Of a stretch of 64,000 nt of DNA, positions 49,989 to 61,237 are shown piece after piece. The position numbers and the translations under genes were made by a program. Source of the DNA: Pyrocephalus nanus (taxonomy: Eukaryota; Chordata; Aves; Passeriformes; Tyrannidae); assembly GCA_038380795.1 (NCBI GenBank), contig CM076264.1, forward strand, positions 5,210,001 to 5,274,000, in the 5' to 3' direction. The notes beneath the pieces are model-generated. The model was not told the DNA's origin and made no database searches. It was given only the letters and a program-made list of their open reading frames with translations. Positions within the stretch are counted from its first letter, which is position 1. Each line of letters begins with the position of its first letter.

Positions 49989-52394
49989 AATGTTTTATTC
50001 TTGGGGAAAATACAATGATAAACTGAAGAGCAAGTATAATGGAAGACAACAGAATAAATAATAATAAAGGCCCACTCTGTCACTCTGTCATTTATGAATA
50101 AAGCTTTGAATTTTAAACAGTTTCTCTATGAGGTTGCCTAACGTTCACTAAGACATAACAAGTAGATAAAAGGTGTCTTCACAGCCTTAACTCAGAGAGA
50201 ATTTTATTACTTACCTTTCTTTTTTTCCCCTACGAGAATGAGACTGAAAATAAGTTACATCAAAGAAGTTATAGGGGAAAATAAAAAAAACCCCTAAACC
50301 CAACAACCAAATCCCAACAGCTTATTCTGTTTTATCTCCCAAACTCTCCTCTCCAGAATCCTGTTTTGAGAGTATCAACCTCACCAAGAAAACTGTAATG
50401 CCATCAGGAGCCAGGAGGTTCCCATGCTGGCATGCTCCTTGGAGAAGAAAGACACCAAACATCTTGCAAAGATTCTTTAAAAGCTTCCTGCTTTCTCTGG
50501 CAGTTCCAAATAAAGCACCCAGTATTGCAGGGTCACCTGCCTGGAGATCCAACACCCTCCTGCCATCCAGCTGTTCGCAGTTCAGACATAAAGCATGAAT
50601 TAGTGCTCCAATGGAAGAAAAACCCCTTAAACCAGAGGTAACTGCTTTAAACCTTCCAGATTCAAAGAAGTGGCAATTATTTTTCTGATTAGCTCTACCT
50701 AGCACAGCTGTTCCCTGCTGCTTCCTCCCTATCTCCCGTTTTTTCAAGGATACACAAGACTAACAGCTGAAAGCTACCATAGTGCTGCCAATCTCCTGTG
50801 CAAACACCAGAGCAAGCCCCAAGAGGCAACTACAGAACAGGCTGGGGAGTCCAAGATGAACTAATGAGGCACAGAAAAGGGAAAAAGGTCCCAAACTAAA
50901 CCACAAAATCCCTGTGTTCTTAATCCATTTGAAAAAAATGACTGAACACCAACCACATTCCTGAAGACGCACGATTTCGTCATGAGTCCAACAGAAGCTG
51001 TTTTTCTCCAGCTTAAACACCACCTGTAACTGTAGCTCTGTGCTTTCACAGGTCTAATATAAAATTGCAAGAATAGAAGTGAGAACAGTAGGTATTTCTG
51101 GGACACCAGCAAATTAGATTTATTCCTAAAGTTCAATCTGTTTATATTACCTACTATATACATTTAGAGACTTCTTTAATAAAATGATGTGCCAAGTAGA
51201 TTTCTCAGTCCCACACCCTATTCCTGTGACTCTTTGTATCACAAAAAGTCTAAATTAGGATTTAGATCAATGCCAAATTGTCACTGCTGTCTCTCAAAGG
51301 GCCTCCAGCTGAAAAGCTTTAGTTCACTGTGCCAACCAGTCTCAGCTTTCTTTTGAAAAATACACTGTAGTATTACCTGGTAATGCACAAGTCAAATTGT
51401 TGTAAGGATCTCACAGGAGATGTGAAGTGCTATTCAATGTCATTGTGTATATTCCATAGAATAAGAGATTTGAAACAGGTATTGGATAATTTTATTTAAA
51501 TATTATTACAGTGATGATGTGAAGAAAATGTCTGTCTCTGAAACGTAATATAACTTACTCAAAGATTAATTCAGTGAAAATGATTCTTTGCCTCACTGAA
51601 AAATAGCCACTGAATTAATGCTTCTCATACCTTGTTATTTCAGAAACAGAAAACTTAACAAATTAGGGTCAATAATAGCTGTGAAAAACAACAGGAATAC
51701 ACAGAAAACAAGTCAACAATTAGTGACAATTTTGTCACTCTTCTAATCTTAGAAAGCAGTTAACCCATGCCCACCGACCACTGAAATCTGTGTGAATAAA
51801 AATACCTGGAGGTAAACCTGAACCATCATTTGCAGAAGGCACAGCCAAACCCTTCCTTCACACTCAACAACTCTCTGCAGAGAAATCACAGTGCCTCTAT
51901 AATCCAAAGTGGAAGTGAGACAAGATCACAAGGGCAAAGGGGATTATTGCAATGACCAGAAAACTCTTCTCTCCTACCTTTTCTAGTAATATCATGAAAA
52001 ACGAGTAGCCACCATCAGCAGGAGAGCTTTCACTTGAACTGAGAATTCTTCAGGGAAACACTGATCAAGATGAGCATTAACAAAATCCATTTGAAGTGGT
52101 AAAGGACTTACAGCAACTGAAATAGTAAATTTATTGCCCCTCCTGGTTTTTACAGTATATAATGGCCATTTTAAACTCAAGAACACACAGCAAATTTTCT
52201 CCTGCAAATGCTCAGGGTCATAGGAATTAACATTGAGGTCTGAGGTTTGCTAGCTTGGACTGCTTACTGGACACATACATTATGTTTCATTTAGTACTAC
52301 ACAAACGTTAATCAAGTTCAATAACCTTTTCCTGAAATGTCTCAGGAAATGAGGTAGAAAAATTAAAACAGATGTCTGCTGAAAAGCAAATATA

Positions 52395-52400
52395 TTTATT
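52395..52400 (-). terminator. ANKRD50: Distal candidate poly(A) signal
   Basis: On the minus strand, GTGCATAATAAATATATTTG is followed 20-40 bases later by a U/GU-rich element (TCTGTTTTAATTTTTCT). Together these form a textbook cleavage and polyadenylation site with predicted cleavage near 52.37-52.38 kb. Its position about 5 kb past the stop suits the end of a long ANKRD50 3' UTR. Assignment to ANKRD50 is inferred. Confidence -1.
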
Positions 52401-55400
52401 ATGCACTTTAATATACACAGGGATTTTCGCTTAATATAATACAAGGAATAAAATAAAAATTTTACAATGTGAAATTCACTCAATGTACATTAAAGGCTAT
52501 TTACAACCCACTCCAGGAAAAAACAGTCTATCTGCAAACCAAGTTAACTGAGGAGTTCAGATGAGGAGTATTAAGCATAACAGACATTTGCATAGCAGAG
52601 TAACTGAGGAGGGAAAATACCTTTTTAGTTTTAAAGAAATGGTAATGCTTTCAATACTGATCACAAAGAAGACAAAAATGCATCAATTGTGCCTCTGTAT
52701 CTCTTAATGCATTTCTCTTCTGGCGTGTTTTTCCACATGCACGCAGTATTGACACCCGTGTCCACAAAACAGTCTTTTCCCCTAGCTCTCCCATCAAGAA
52801 TTTCAGGCGTCTCGTGGAGATGACCTTGGAAGGATCAGCAAAATGGGATGGAGAAAAAGAGGATTCATGTTTTATTCAGGCTTTTTTTCAGGCTGTGAGA
52901 ACTGTTACACTGGCAAAAGAAACCACGCGGAGTCGTGGCTCTGCACCTCCGCTCGACTCCACTCCATTGCACGGACACGAACAGGAAGAGCAGAGGGAAC
53001 AACGTGGGGAACAGCAACTTTGCTTGGCACACAAAACCCTCACAAACGGTGGTGCTAAAAATCACACGCAACAGCAACATGGAATTACACAGACCCTCTG
53101 AGAAAGTGGATGATTTAAAGCAATCCACGCTCTGTCCCAAAGGGATACTCGAAGTGTGGAAGAACTGTCATCCCGAAAACATTTTCAACAGTTCTACTTT
53201 CTGCTGATTTGGATGGAGGGTTTCACCAGCGACTGCTTCAAATGTAAATATTATTCACAGAAAACCCACCAGACTATCTATCTATATATTGTGGCCCCTT
53301 GTGAAACTGGCCATATTTTTACGTCCTCTGTCCACAAGGTGCAATTAATAACAACACAATAAAATTAAATAAATATAATCCCAATGACAGTCAAGGTCAG
53401 TAGAAAAATGCTGGCATTCAGGGATCCCTTTTCTACAGAACAAAACATACATCTAATAACTAAGAAAAGTCGTATTCTTGCACAGTATTGCAAATGTACT
53501 ACACTTGAGGTTCGGAACAAGTTTGCTGAAATCATTTTGGTACTTTCTCTTTACTGAGCCTCTTAAGGCCATTCTGCCAGACTCCTGTTATGTTTATTTT
53601 ATAATTGTCCCACGGGGACAAGAAATTCAATACATGAAACATTCAGAATAATCAATATTGCCGTGTGTTAACTTCTAACATCTAATTTTACTATATGCTC
53701 AATGCCTGACTATAAAAGATTCTTTTTACATTTAGCAAATAAGAATGGAGGTGCAAGATGTTAAAAAAAAAATGTTCTGATGACTGTTGGATCATAATAA
53801 CCAGACATGAAGCCCTTTAGTGCCTCAGAATATGCACTACATCTACATCCACGGGCCATTTATCGAAGTTTAAGGATCTAATTAATCATCTATGAAAAAT
53901 AACCTTGGCTTTCTATCATCTTATTTCTGGAATGATCAGAATTGGAGTATGAAAAAGATGAAACCTAAGCCTTTAGAAGAAATACTTGCATACAAAAATA
54001 GGCTTGTTTTCTAAAGAGCAAGGCTGTGTAATGGTGAATAATAGAATATAGCTTGAATTTGTAGGAGAAAATAACCCACTAGTTTCACTTTATCACTTGC
54101 AGAACCGTGCAAGTAAGATGTGCACATTCAAAGGAAAAATTTCACACTGTTCACTTTCACAGCAACGACCTTGACTTTGCTCTCTTTCATGTAAGTAAAA
54201 TTCTTCTGCTGTAAGAGTTGGAAACCAGCTTTCCACTATCTGCAGACTATCCGGACTGCTGATTAACCAGGCTCCAGGTACAGGTACACTCACGCTGGCT
54301 CTACCTAAGCCACCTGAAGCAGCAACCACATTCATACAAGTTTGTGCTTTAAAGAGTTATTGTCTCAGGACAGGGCTAAAACTTAGTAATCTCTGTACTC
54401 CCCAGGCAACGCTGTCACTGACCGACCATGTGCTTTTCCACTGTACTCTGGCTGTATATTCCCTCAGCCTCCTTAACAAAGTGTCTGTATTCTCCACGGT
54501 TTGTTTTACTGACATTCTCAATACGGTCCTTGGAATAAAGAAAGAGCTGTTTCTAATGTATCAAGATATACATGAAAGCAGGATCAGACCTTTTAGCACC
54601 TCAGACATACCCATATTAGTTACCTCATTACCGTAACAATAACGTAGGAGGCTACTGAAGACGAAGTGTCCAAGAGAAAATTCACCTATTGCTTTCAGTG
54701 GTCCCAGTCCGCCATCCAGATTTGGTGCTGTAGTACCAGAGAGTGGATTTTCACCTCTCAAAAACCCCGAAGACACTGCAGATGGTCGCAGTCCGACTCC
54801 TTTGCTACCACTGAACAGCTATTACACACACAGAACACACAAGTACAGTATTTATAAAATACTGTTACAAGACTTGTAATTCTGGAGAGAACTTTTTGAA
54901 GTACACAGGGAACTGACCATACAGGACAACAATGCAAACGTGACAAACTCTTTGCTTATTTTCTTTGCTTATTACAGAAAAATAAATACAAAAAGCACTG
55001 CCTCTCCATACACAGTTCACTGTGGCACATGCACCTCTACCAAGCGATCTGGAATAGGAAATTAGAATTCCTGGTTCTTACCATTTTCAGCTGTGGTCAG
55101 GGAAATACAGCATATATCTTTCTGCAATTAAAAAAAGTGCTCATTCTGTGTATTAAATACAAAGTACACAAAATAAAATTTCGAAGCACAGAGGGTTATA
55201 CTGAGAAGGCAGCCTGAAAATGTAGGCACGTTACAGTAATTAAGGTAACTGTACTGTAGTAATCACATTCTTGAATTTCTAGGTGGACTAAACAAGCATT
55301 GTATGCTTTCATCCCAGCCAGCTGATAAATCATTTGGAGCAGAAGGGCTTCTGTTCACAGCATCATGGAATTGGCCTGGAAGGACAAAATAAAAACACTA

Positions 55401-56791
55401 AGTTTTGTAATAGTCTGTAGTACAAACAATATTGTCAGAAAGGGAGCTATACCATCTCTAATTAAAGTTCAAAGCACACAACAACAACTTGATGATGGAA
55501 AGTACTTCCTGCCTAACCCAAATCCCGTGATTGATTCCCTGTGCTCTCTGCCATCCAAAGCAGCTACAAGGTCCCCACAGCAGGAGAGCTTCCTGAATAG
55601 CGCTCGGAAGCAGCAGCCAGGGAAGAAAAACCATTCCTCTGGTGCTCCCGTCGAGTATTTCTGATGGGATTCTCCACAGGTGACTAATTTATTCACCGGT
55701 CAGGGAAATTACAGTTTCTGTGCTTGAGACTTGGCAAAAGAGGAGGTAAATTATCGCCTGTGCCAAGCAATTCATAAACCGCACAAAACTGTTTTAAACT
55801 TCCATCTTTACAATGAAGCAATGAAAAATGGTTAGGAGAAAAAGGAACTATTGGGTTATTCGTACTGCTTTGTTTAGCCGTTTGCTAAATGCTATTCTTA
55901 ACCAAGAAATTCACAGAGAAAACCTCTGAATATTCAGTAACATACCATTTGTTCCAGATAATGCAAAGCCCAATTTTAAAATTATATGTAGATTGTTCAG
56001 ATTTTTTTTTTTAATGTGCTGTTTATATTTTAAAATCAACAAAGATGGGAAAAAAAAATTCATCAGAACTAGTCTTTTGATGATAGGTCAGGTAGATCAA
56101 CACATCTCAGGTCAGAACCAAACAATGGATTTGCAGTAAAATATAAGATGAAAGCAAGTAATGAATGTCAGGTGCAGGTACATAAGAGTTAGGAAATACA
56201 ATTCTTAATTATATGTTTTAATGTTTTATGGAGGCAGGAAAAAATTACAATTTAAATCCTGTCTGGGCATGATGTACAACTGTGGGAATCTGAAATCCTT
56301 CTAACTTTTAAGAAGATTTAGGGCCCATTCTCTCTTAGCTGATGATTCCTTTCTATGCCTGTTCCTGCTGTGCTGCCTCGTCCCTTCTTCCTGCCCCACA
56401 GCTCATCTGATCCTTTGCTAATATTTACATTTTACAAATGTGCATGTACGTTTTTGAAACACTTTATTGTTTCAAATAATTTAAATTAACCAAAATGCCA
56501 ACCCCAACTTAAGGTCCTGCAGAATATCCTAACGCTCTGCAATTCACAAGGGACCTCAGCTACATTTACACTTCTTCCATTGAAGTGAAATAACTTTCCA
56601 GCACATTTTGGGAAAACTCCCATCTGTGTGTTTTTGACAGCTGAAAACTTCCCATTTGTGGATTCTAAATCACCTGCAACTGGCCTAGAAACTCGCAGTC
56701 TGTGATGACCTGCAGCAGAACTGAGTCAGCTGGCAAGAACATTCTTGTTCTAAAGAGCAGCAGTTTGAGCTGTCCAAAATGCTGCATTTAC

Positions 56792-56807
56792 AAAAAAAAA
56801 AAAAAAA
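56792..56807. repeat. Poly(A) tract, 16 A
   Basis: A run between GCATTTAC and GTTTTCAG. It reads as poly(U) in the ANKRD50 transcript direction. Confidence -1.
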
Positions 56808-56920
56808 GTTTTCAGAAATAAGCGAATAAGCAATAAGAGAAGGGCATACATTTCATACAGATGCTGCTTCTCTGAAATTCAAATAGAAAATATATTAATT
56901 ATTAACACATTCCAAATACC

Positions 56921-57689
56921 CTAAAAAAGATTAAACTCAATAGGAAGAGGGAGAAAAATAGAACTATTTTAGCTGACTGACAATTCAGGTCTAAAAAAGC
57001 TACTTATAACTACTTTTTCAGCTTAAAATTCAGTATGGGAGAGAAAGTGAGAAATCTAAATTACCTCCACTGATTAAGAGCTACAGAATGGTCTGAAAAT
57101 TGGTACCATAATTTCTAATCTTTCTCTGAGAAAAGCCACCTCTTTTATAGGAGCGTTACCTTTAAAATAACAGAAACATAAAATCAAGGCTTTAGAATAG
57201 CATTTTTACTTTTTAATTTCTAGATAATTGCGCTACTGTGATTTCACCCTTGAAATCCACATTCAGAAGAGTGCCTGCCTGTAACTCATAAGAACCTTCA
57301 GAAGCCTACTGAAAAGCATTTTTGTAAATAATGAAATAATGACTGTATTTGAAAATACCACATATTAGAATTCCCATCTATCCTTATGTTTGAAAATTCA
57401 AAATCAATGCTAGGTGAACCTTGCTCTTTTATTTATTCATCAAAGCCAAGGGGACCCAATTTGAGCAATCTGAATTCAACAGAAAACATGACAGTGATTC
57501 AATTCCTCTAAAGCTGATGTTTTTAAGTGACAGCAAAACAAATACTTGCCAGTTTAAGATTTTAACATTTGTGGTTTTCATTATGAAGGTAATTATGAAG
57601 AAAAATTATAATAAAATGTTATTTTAGTATGTTTTAAATGCACGTGATGAAATACAGGCATTTGGTTCCTTTGTGACTGGGTAAATTAC
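56921..57689 (-). other. ANKRD50: Candidate short 3'-UTR intron of ANKRD50
   Basis: This is AT-rich noncoding DNA between the donor after the stop (GT at 57689-57688) and the candidate acceptor (AG at 56922-56921). It carries the tandem AATAAATAAA, so it could alternatively be retained as a short terminal 3' UTR. No repeat is recognised. Confidence -1.
57428..57437 (-). terminator. ANKRD50: Proximal tandem poly(A) signal (AATAAATAAA)
   Basis: Two overlapping AATAAA hexamers occur on the minus strand about 255 bases past the ANKRD50 stop. If the post-stop donor is not used, they could end a short 3' UTR transcript near 57.4 kb. AATAAA is common in AT-rich DNA, so this is a candidate only. Confidence -1.
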
Positions 57690-57692
57690 CTT
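57684..57692 (-). other. ANKRD50: Candidate splice donor just after the ANKRD50 stop codon
   Basis: On the minus strand the stop TAA (57695-57693) is followed by AAG then GTAATT, so the context is AAG|GTAATT with GT at 57689-57688. That is a good match to the donor consensus MAG|GTRAGT. If used, the large exon ends three bases after the stop and the remaining 3' UTR is in one or more exons to the left. A junction this close to the stop would not trigger nonsense-mediated decay. Usage is inferred; no transcript evidence is available here. Confidence -1.
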
Positions 57693-60600
57693 TTACAATG
57701 GTGTTTCCTTCTTGTAGTTGAAACTTGGGTCGCTACCTTCAATCTGAAGTTTTAAGGCTTGCTTAAGGCTGAGTTCCGTTTCTGCAGAAGGATAATCTTC
57801 CAGTACATCCTGATGCCCTCTATCCTGCACCGTTCGTGGGACAGAAACCCTGCCGAGAAAAACCTGATTGCTCTGGAGATGGTAGTTTGGATTCGTCATA
57901 ATCCCATTCCTCTTCTTCTGCTCTCCACTTTGTTGGTGAATCAGGAACTGCTGCTGAGATCGACCCACTTCTTGCTGAGCTGGTGGGACCAAAATTTTGC
58001 ACTGTGGCTCTGCCGGCATTGATTTCAGGGGCATGCTTGTGCCAGATTTGGCAATAGGTACTCGCTTATCAAACTGAGTCATTTCATACTCTAACACTTT
58101 GGGTTGGGAGGAACTACTCTGCTTTATTTTCTTTCCAGCTGACCCAGACTTGCTGGAGTTGTCCGTTTTCCCCCCCTTGTTACCCTTTGTTGATTTCAAA
58201 CTGGGTTTTACTTGGCTCCACTCAAACTCACTACTTGGCGAATTATGATTTTGACTTAGGGAATGAGTTGTGGAAGAAGGAGAAACAATGGACTGCCGGC
58301 TTCTGCTGCGTGGCAGGGAATGCTGCTGTATTTGCTCCGTGAACGACAGGCTGTGGAAACTGTCGATGGGCACTGTCTGAGCAGTCGCCGTCGAGGACGT
58401 GGTGCGGAGAGAAGAGTTTTTGGAACTTTTCAGGGAATTATTTGATAAAGATGACTTCTGACGGTCAACTGTAGAATCAGGGGACTCAGAAGGAGAACTG
58501 AAGGCGTGCGCAGGCCCATTAGATAATCCCCGCATACTGGGCTGCATATCTCCACCAGTACTCCCTGAACTATTGGACTTCATTGTTAAGGACTGCATTT
58601 TAGAAGAGACTGACTGCAAGGGTTTTTGCTCCATTGTGTGGACTGGAGACGGAGTGCAACCATTCAAAGTCGATGCACCATATTTTTCCAGTAATTTAAT
58701 AATCTGAGTGTGTCCATTTTTAGCTGCGACTCGCATAGCTGTGCGCCCAAATTGGTCGGCATGATTTGGATCAGCACCATGCTCCAGTAATATCTGGACA
58801 ACGTCAATATGCCCTTCTTGGGCTGCAATGCAGAGTCCAGTAGCACCTTGATTACATGTATGGTCAACCAGAGCTCCGTGCTCAATGAGAAGCTGCACTA
58901 CCTTCACATGACCTTGCCATGCAGCAGACTGCAAAGCAGACCTCTTCTCGTTATCTGCAGCGTTCACATCAGCATGGTACGTTATCAGCACCTGCACCAT
59001 CTCCAAATGGCCCTGCCAGCAGGAAACATGGAGTGCTGTTCTTCCTTCAGCATCACTTGCTTCTACGTTTGCACCGTTTTCTAAAAAATACTCAGCCATT
59101 GTAAGCTGGTTTTCTAATGCTAAGATATAAAGTGTCGGCCGGCCATCAGCATCTTTGTAGTTCACATCTGCTCCATGGCTGAGCAGTAGTTCAACTATAT
59201 CTCTGTGACCTTCTAAGGCAGCAACCCGGAGGGCATTTCTCCCATCATAGCCTCTCTGATCGATGTTGGATTTATTTTCCAGTAACATCTGCACACAATC
59301 ATAGTGACCCTCTTGTGCAGCTAATATGAAAGGTATACGTCCATCATTATCGATTTCATTTGTTCTAGCACCTTGTTCTATAAGAGCTTCACATATCAAC
59401 CTGTGACCTTCAAAAGCTGCCATGTGCAAAGGTGTCCAGCCTGCATCGTCTCTATGGTTTTCATCTAGCCCCCTGTCCAGCAGAGTCCGTACTACTTCAA
59501 CATTGCCCTGTGCAGACGCTATGCTCAGAACTGTCCTACCTTCACTATCAATGCTATCGACAGCTGCACCCCAAAACAAGAGAGTATTTACAACCGAAGC
59601 GTGGCCCATGGAGGCTGCTGCCAGAAGCGGCGTACGGCCGTTGTTGTCCGTGTGATCAACATCAGCTCCTCCTTCCAGAAGCAGATCGACAACGTCCACG
59701 TGTCCTTCATAAGCAGCCACCAGCAGCGGGGTCATGCCATCTTTGTCACAGTGGTCAACCTCGGCCCCGCGGTCGATGAGCAGGCTGACCACCGAGGCGT
59801 GTCCCTTGCTGGCCGGCACACAGAGCGCGGCAACAGACAGCGCCGTCCTCCCATCCACGTCCTCGTGGTTCACCTCTGCGCCGTGATCCAGCAGGTGCTC
59901 CACGATCTCTTTGTGCCCCATGTAGGCGGCCGCAATCAACGCCGTTCTGCCCTCGTTGTCAGCTTTATTAACTTCAGCGCCGTGCTGAAGCAGATTCAGC
60001 ACGATATCTTCATGCCCCCCCCATGCCGCTGCTCTCAGCGCCGTTCGACTGTCAGCGTCTGCGCAGTCCACCTTGACTCCTGCATAAAGGAGAGCAGACA
60101 CCACCTCGGTGTGCCCTCCCCACGCCGCAGACCGCAGCGCCGTCCAGCCGTCGTGATCCGTGTGGTTGACGTTGGCCCCGCATCCGATCAGGCAATTGAC
60201 AACCTTGGTGTGCCCCTGACGAGAAGCCAAGGTAAGTGCTGTTTGCCCATGAGCATCTTCTATCTCTAAATCTGCTCCCCTCGAGACCAGCAGGTTGACG
60301 ACATCGAGGTTGCCGCTGTACGCTGCGTTGGCCAAGAGCGTTCTCCCATTGGAATCGCACTGGTTTACTGATGCTCCGTTGTCCAACAAGGTGCGAATGG
60401 AGTCCTCTCTCTCCAGAGCCTGCCGGACGATGCAAGACGTGCGGTCATCTTCGCTGTTGACGTGAGCACCAGCTTTTACCAGCAGCTGTAACACTTCCTG
60501 TTCTTTAGGAATCAAGGTCGACAGGGAGTCTTTGACAGGCGTGCCGTTCCATATCATCCACAAGGCCAGCTCTGAGGTCTCTAGCTGTAAATTTGAGTTA

Positions 60601-61237
60601 ATTAGATGCAATGCAAACTCTTGAGCTTCTAATGGCGTTAAATCCTTCGCTCGGCAGGTGTAGCTCATTGCCAGCATCCTGTGTCCCTCCGCTGCGTTAC
60701 ACAAGTATTTCTGTGTACAGTGCTTTACATCCAGCAACCATTCCGCAAAACTGTAATGGAACAAGATTTTTGTATTTCCAAGGCCATCGATAAGGACTTT
60801 TGACAGGACATCCAATTTGCGTTGGAAGTCTTCCATCGTCAGCGTCATGTTTTTGGTCCACACCGCATGATACAACTCCGTGGTGGTTAAGGGTCTGCAG
60901 GCTGCAAGAATTACATTAAGAATAGGCTGGACCTTGGCAAACTGTTTTCTCACAAAAAGTCTCTGGCAGAGCCAAAGGTATAGGCCGTTCAACGTTCCTG
61001 GAATATCACGGATCTCTCGCAGCATAATGAAATTCTCCACAACTCCATCTAGGACACGTTCCAGATACAAAAAGCAACCGCTGCTTTTGATGTGAAGCTG
61101 ATTCAGCATCTCTGCTGTTTCTTTTGTGAGATGTTGTCTCAGGGCTTCTTCCTGGTCTAAACGATGCAGAATATATTGCTGCACATCTTTCACAATATAA
61201 GCCTTCCGAAGGTCATCCAGACTGATTTTTCGAAAAC
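57693..61237 (-). CDS. ANKRD50: ANKRD50 large terminal coding exon (partial gene, natural C-terminus)
   Basis: This is an open frame of 1,180 complete codons plus a split first codon. It encodes ankyrin repeat domain-containing protein 50, a scaffold reported to work with SNX27, retromer and the WASH complex in endosome-to-plasma-membrane recycling (established knowledge). The exon starts with two bases completing a Gly codon, then [15 protein letters not shown]. The apparent start at 61193 is really an internal GTG valine, so no start codon lies here. Numbering from that valine: residues 1-230 are the helical end of a NACHT/STAND-like NTPase module of the kind seen in TANC proteins ([25 protein letters not shown]). 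Residues about 231-280 are two degenerate ankyrin repeats. Residues 281-848 are 17 clear 33-residue repeats (GRTAL..AA..GH..VV..LL..GA). Residues about 850-1166 are a Ser-rich, probably disordered tail ending ETPL. The vertebrate protein is about 1,430 residues, so roughly 250 N-terminal residues lie upstream of the window. No frameshift or internal stop is seen. Confidence -1.
57696..57707 (-). other. ANKRD50: C-terminal class I PDZ ligand (ETPL) codons
   Basis: The last four codons before the stop encode Glu-Thr-Pro-Leu, preceded by two lysines. This fits the class I PDZ ligand pattern (S/T at -2, hydrophobic at 0). Glu at -3 is the feature the SNX27 PDZ domain is known to favour. The match is direct; binding is inference. 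Confidence -1.
58650..60360 (-). repeat. ANKRD50: Coding ankyrin-repeat array of ANKRD50 (17 clear repeats)
   Basis: Seventeen consecutive units follow the 33-residue (99-bp) ankyrin period. Sixteen are exactly 33 residues apart by their G-R-T position. The sixth is 38 residues because of a five-residue insertion in LCVPASKGH (about 59805..59825). Units 3 and 4 are near-identical at their helices ([10 protein letters not shown] and [10 protein letters not shown]). Repeat 13 ([13 protein letters not shown]) and repeat 14 ([10 protein letters not shown]) depart most from consensus. Two further degenerate units ([12 protein letters not shown] and [14 protein letters not shown]) precede the array, giving about 19 in total. 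Ankyrin stacks bind protein partners. Here they follow an NTPase-like module, an architecture shared with TANC1/2. Confidence -1.

Larger units (their letters stand above)
42953..52379. other. Intergenic DNA with GC-rich islands
   Basis: Mostly unique AT-rich DNA. It includes TA microsatellites, the A26 tract with a GC-rich island to its right (about 45.64-46.29 kb, containing a 254-codon frame I do not accept as coding), another GC-rich patch near 49.40-49.64 kb, and the perfect 62-bp duplication. No CR1 was recognised after 42.95 kb. Confidence -1.
52380..56920 (-). other. ANKRD50: Putative distal 3' UTR exon region of ANKRD50
   Basis: No protein-coding signal is seen. The stretch is bounded on the left by the candidate poly(A) site near 52.39 kb. 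On the right, a plausible acceptor on the minus strand has a pyrimidine-rich tract (CTATTTTTCTCCCTCTTCC), then TTTAATCTTTTTTAG ending at 56921, with the exon opening GGTATTTGG. It contains no recognisable CR1, unlike DNA further left. It also holds an A16 tract (56792..56807), a short hairpin (54845..54865, 7-bp arms) and a small CpG-containing patch near 52.92-52.99 kb. The true UTR may start elsewhere within the interval or use several exons. Existence of a downstream UTR exon is suggested by the donor after the stop; the exact limits are weak. Confidence -1.

Noticed and set aside
55364..55386. ATCATGGAATTGGCCTGGAA as a CR1 terminus
   Set aside because: Only about 20 bases resemble the CR1 3' end and the following GGGACCTTAAA segment is missing.
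59601..60269. 222-codon plus-strand open frame over the ankyrin exon
   Set aside because: It is the antisense shadow of the ankyrin array. The 99-bp period and GC-rich codons keep the opposite frame open, and it has no independent signal.
61191..61193. Start codon for the ANKRD50 frame
   Set aside because: The codon is GTG inside the conserved AYIVKDVQQ peptide and the exon continues upstream to a splice acceptor, so translation does not begin here.
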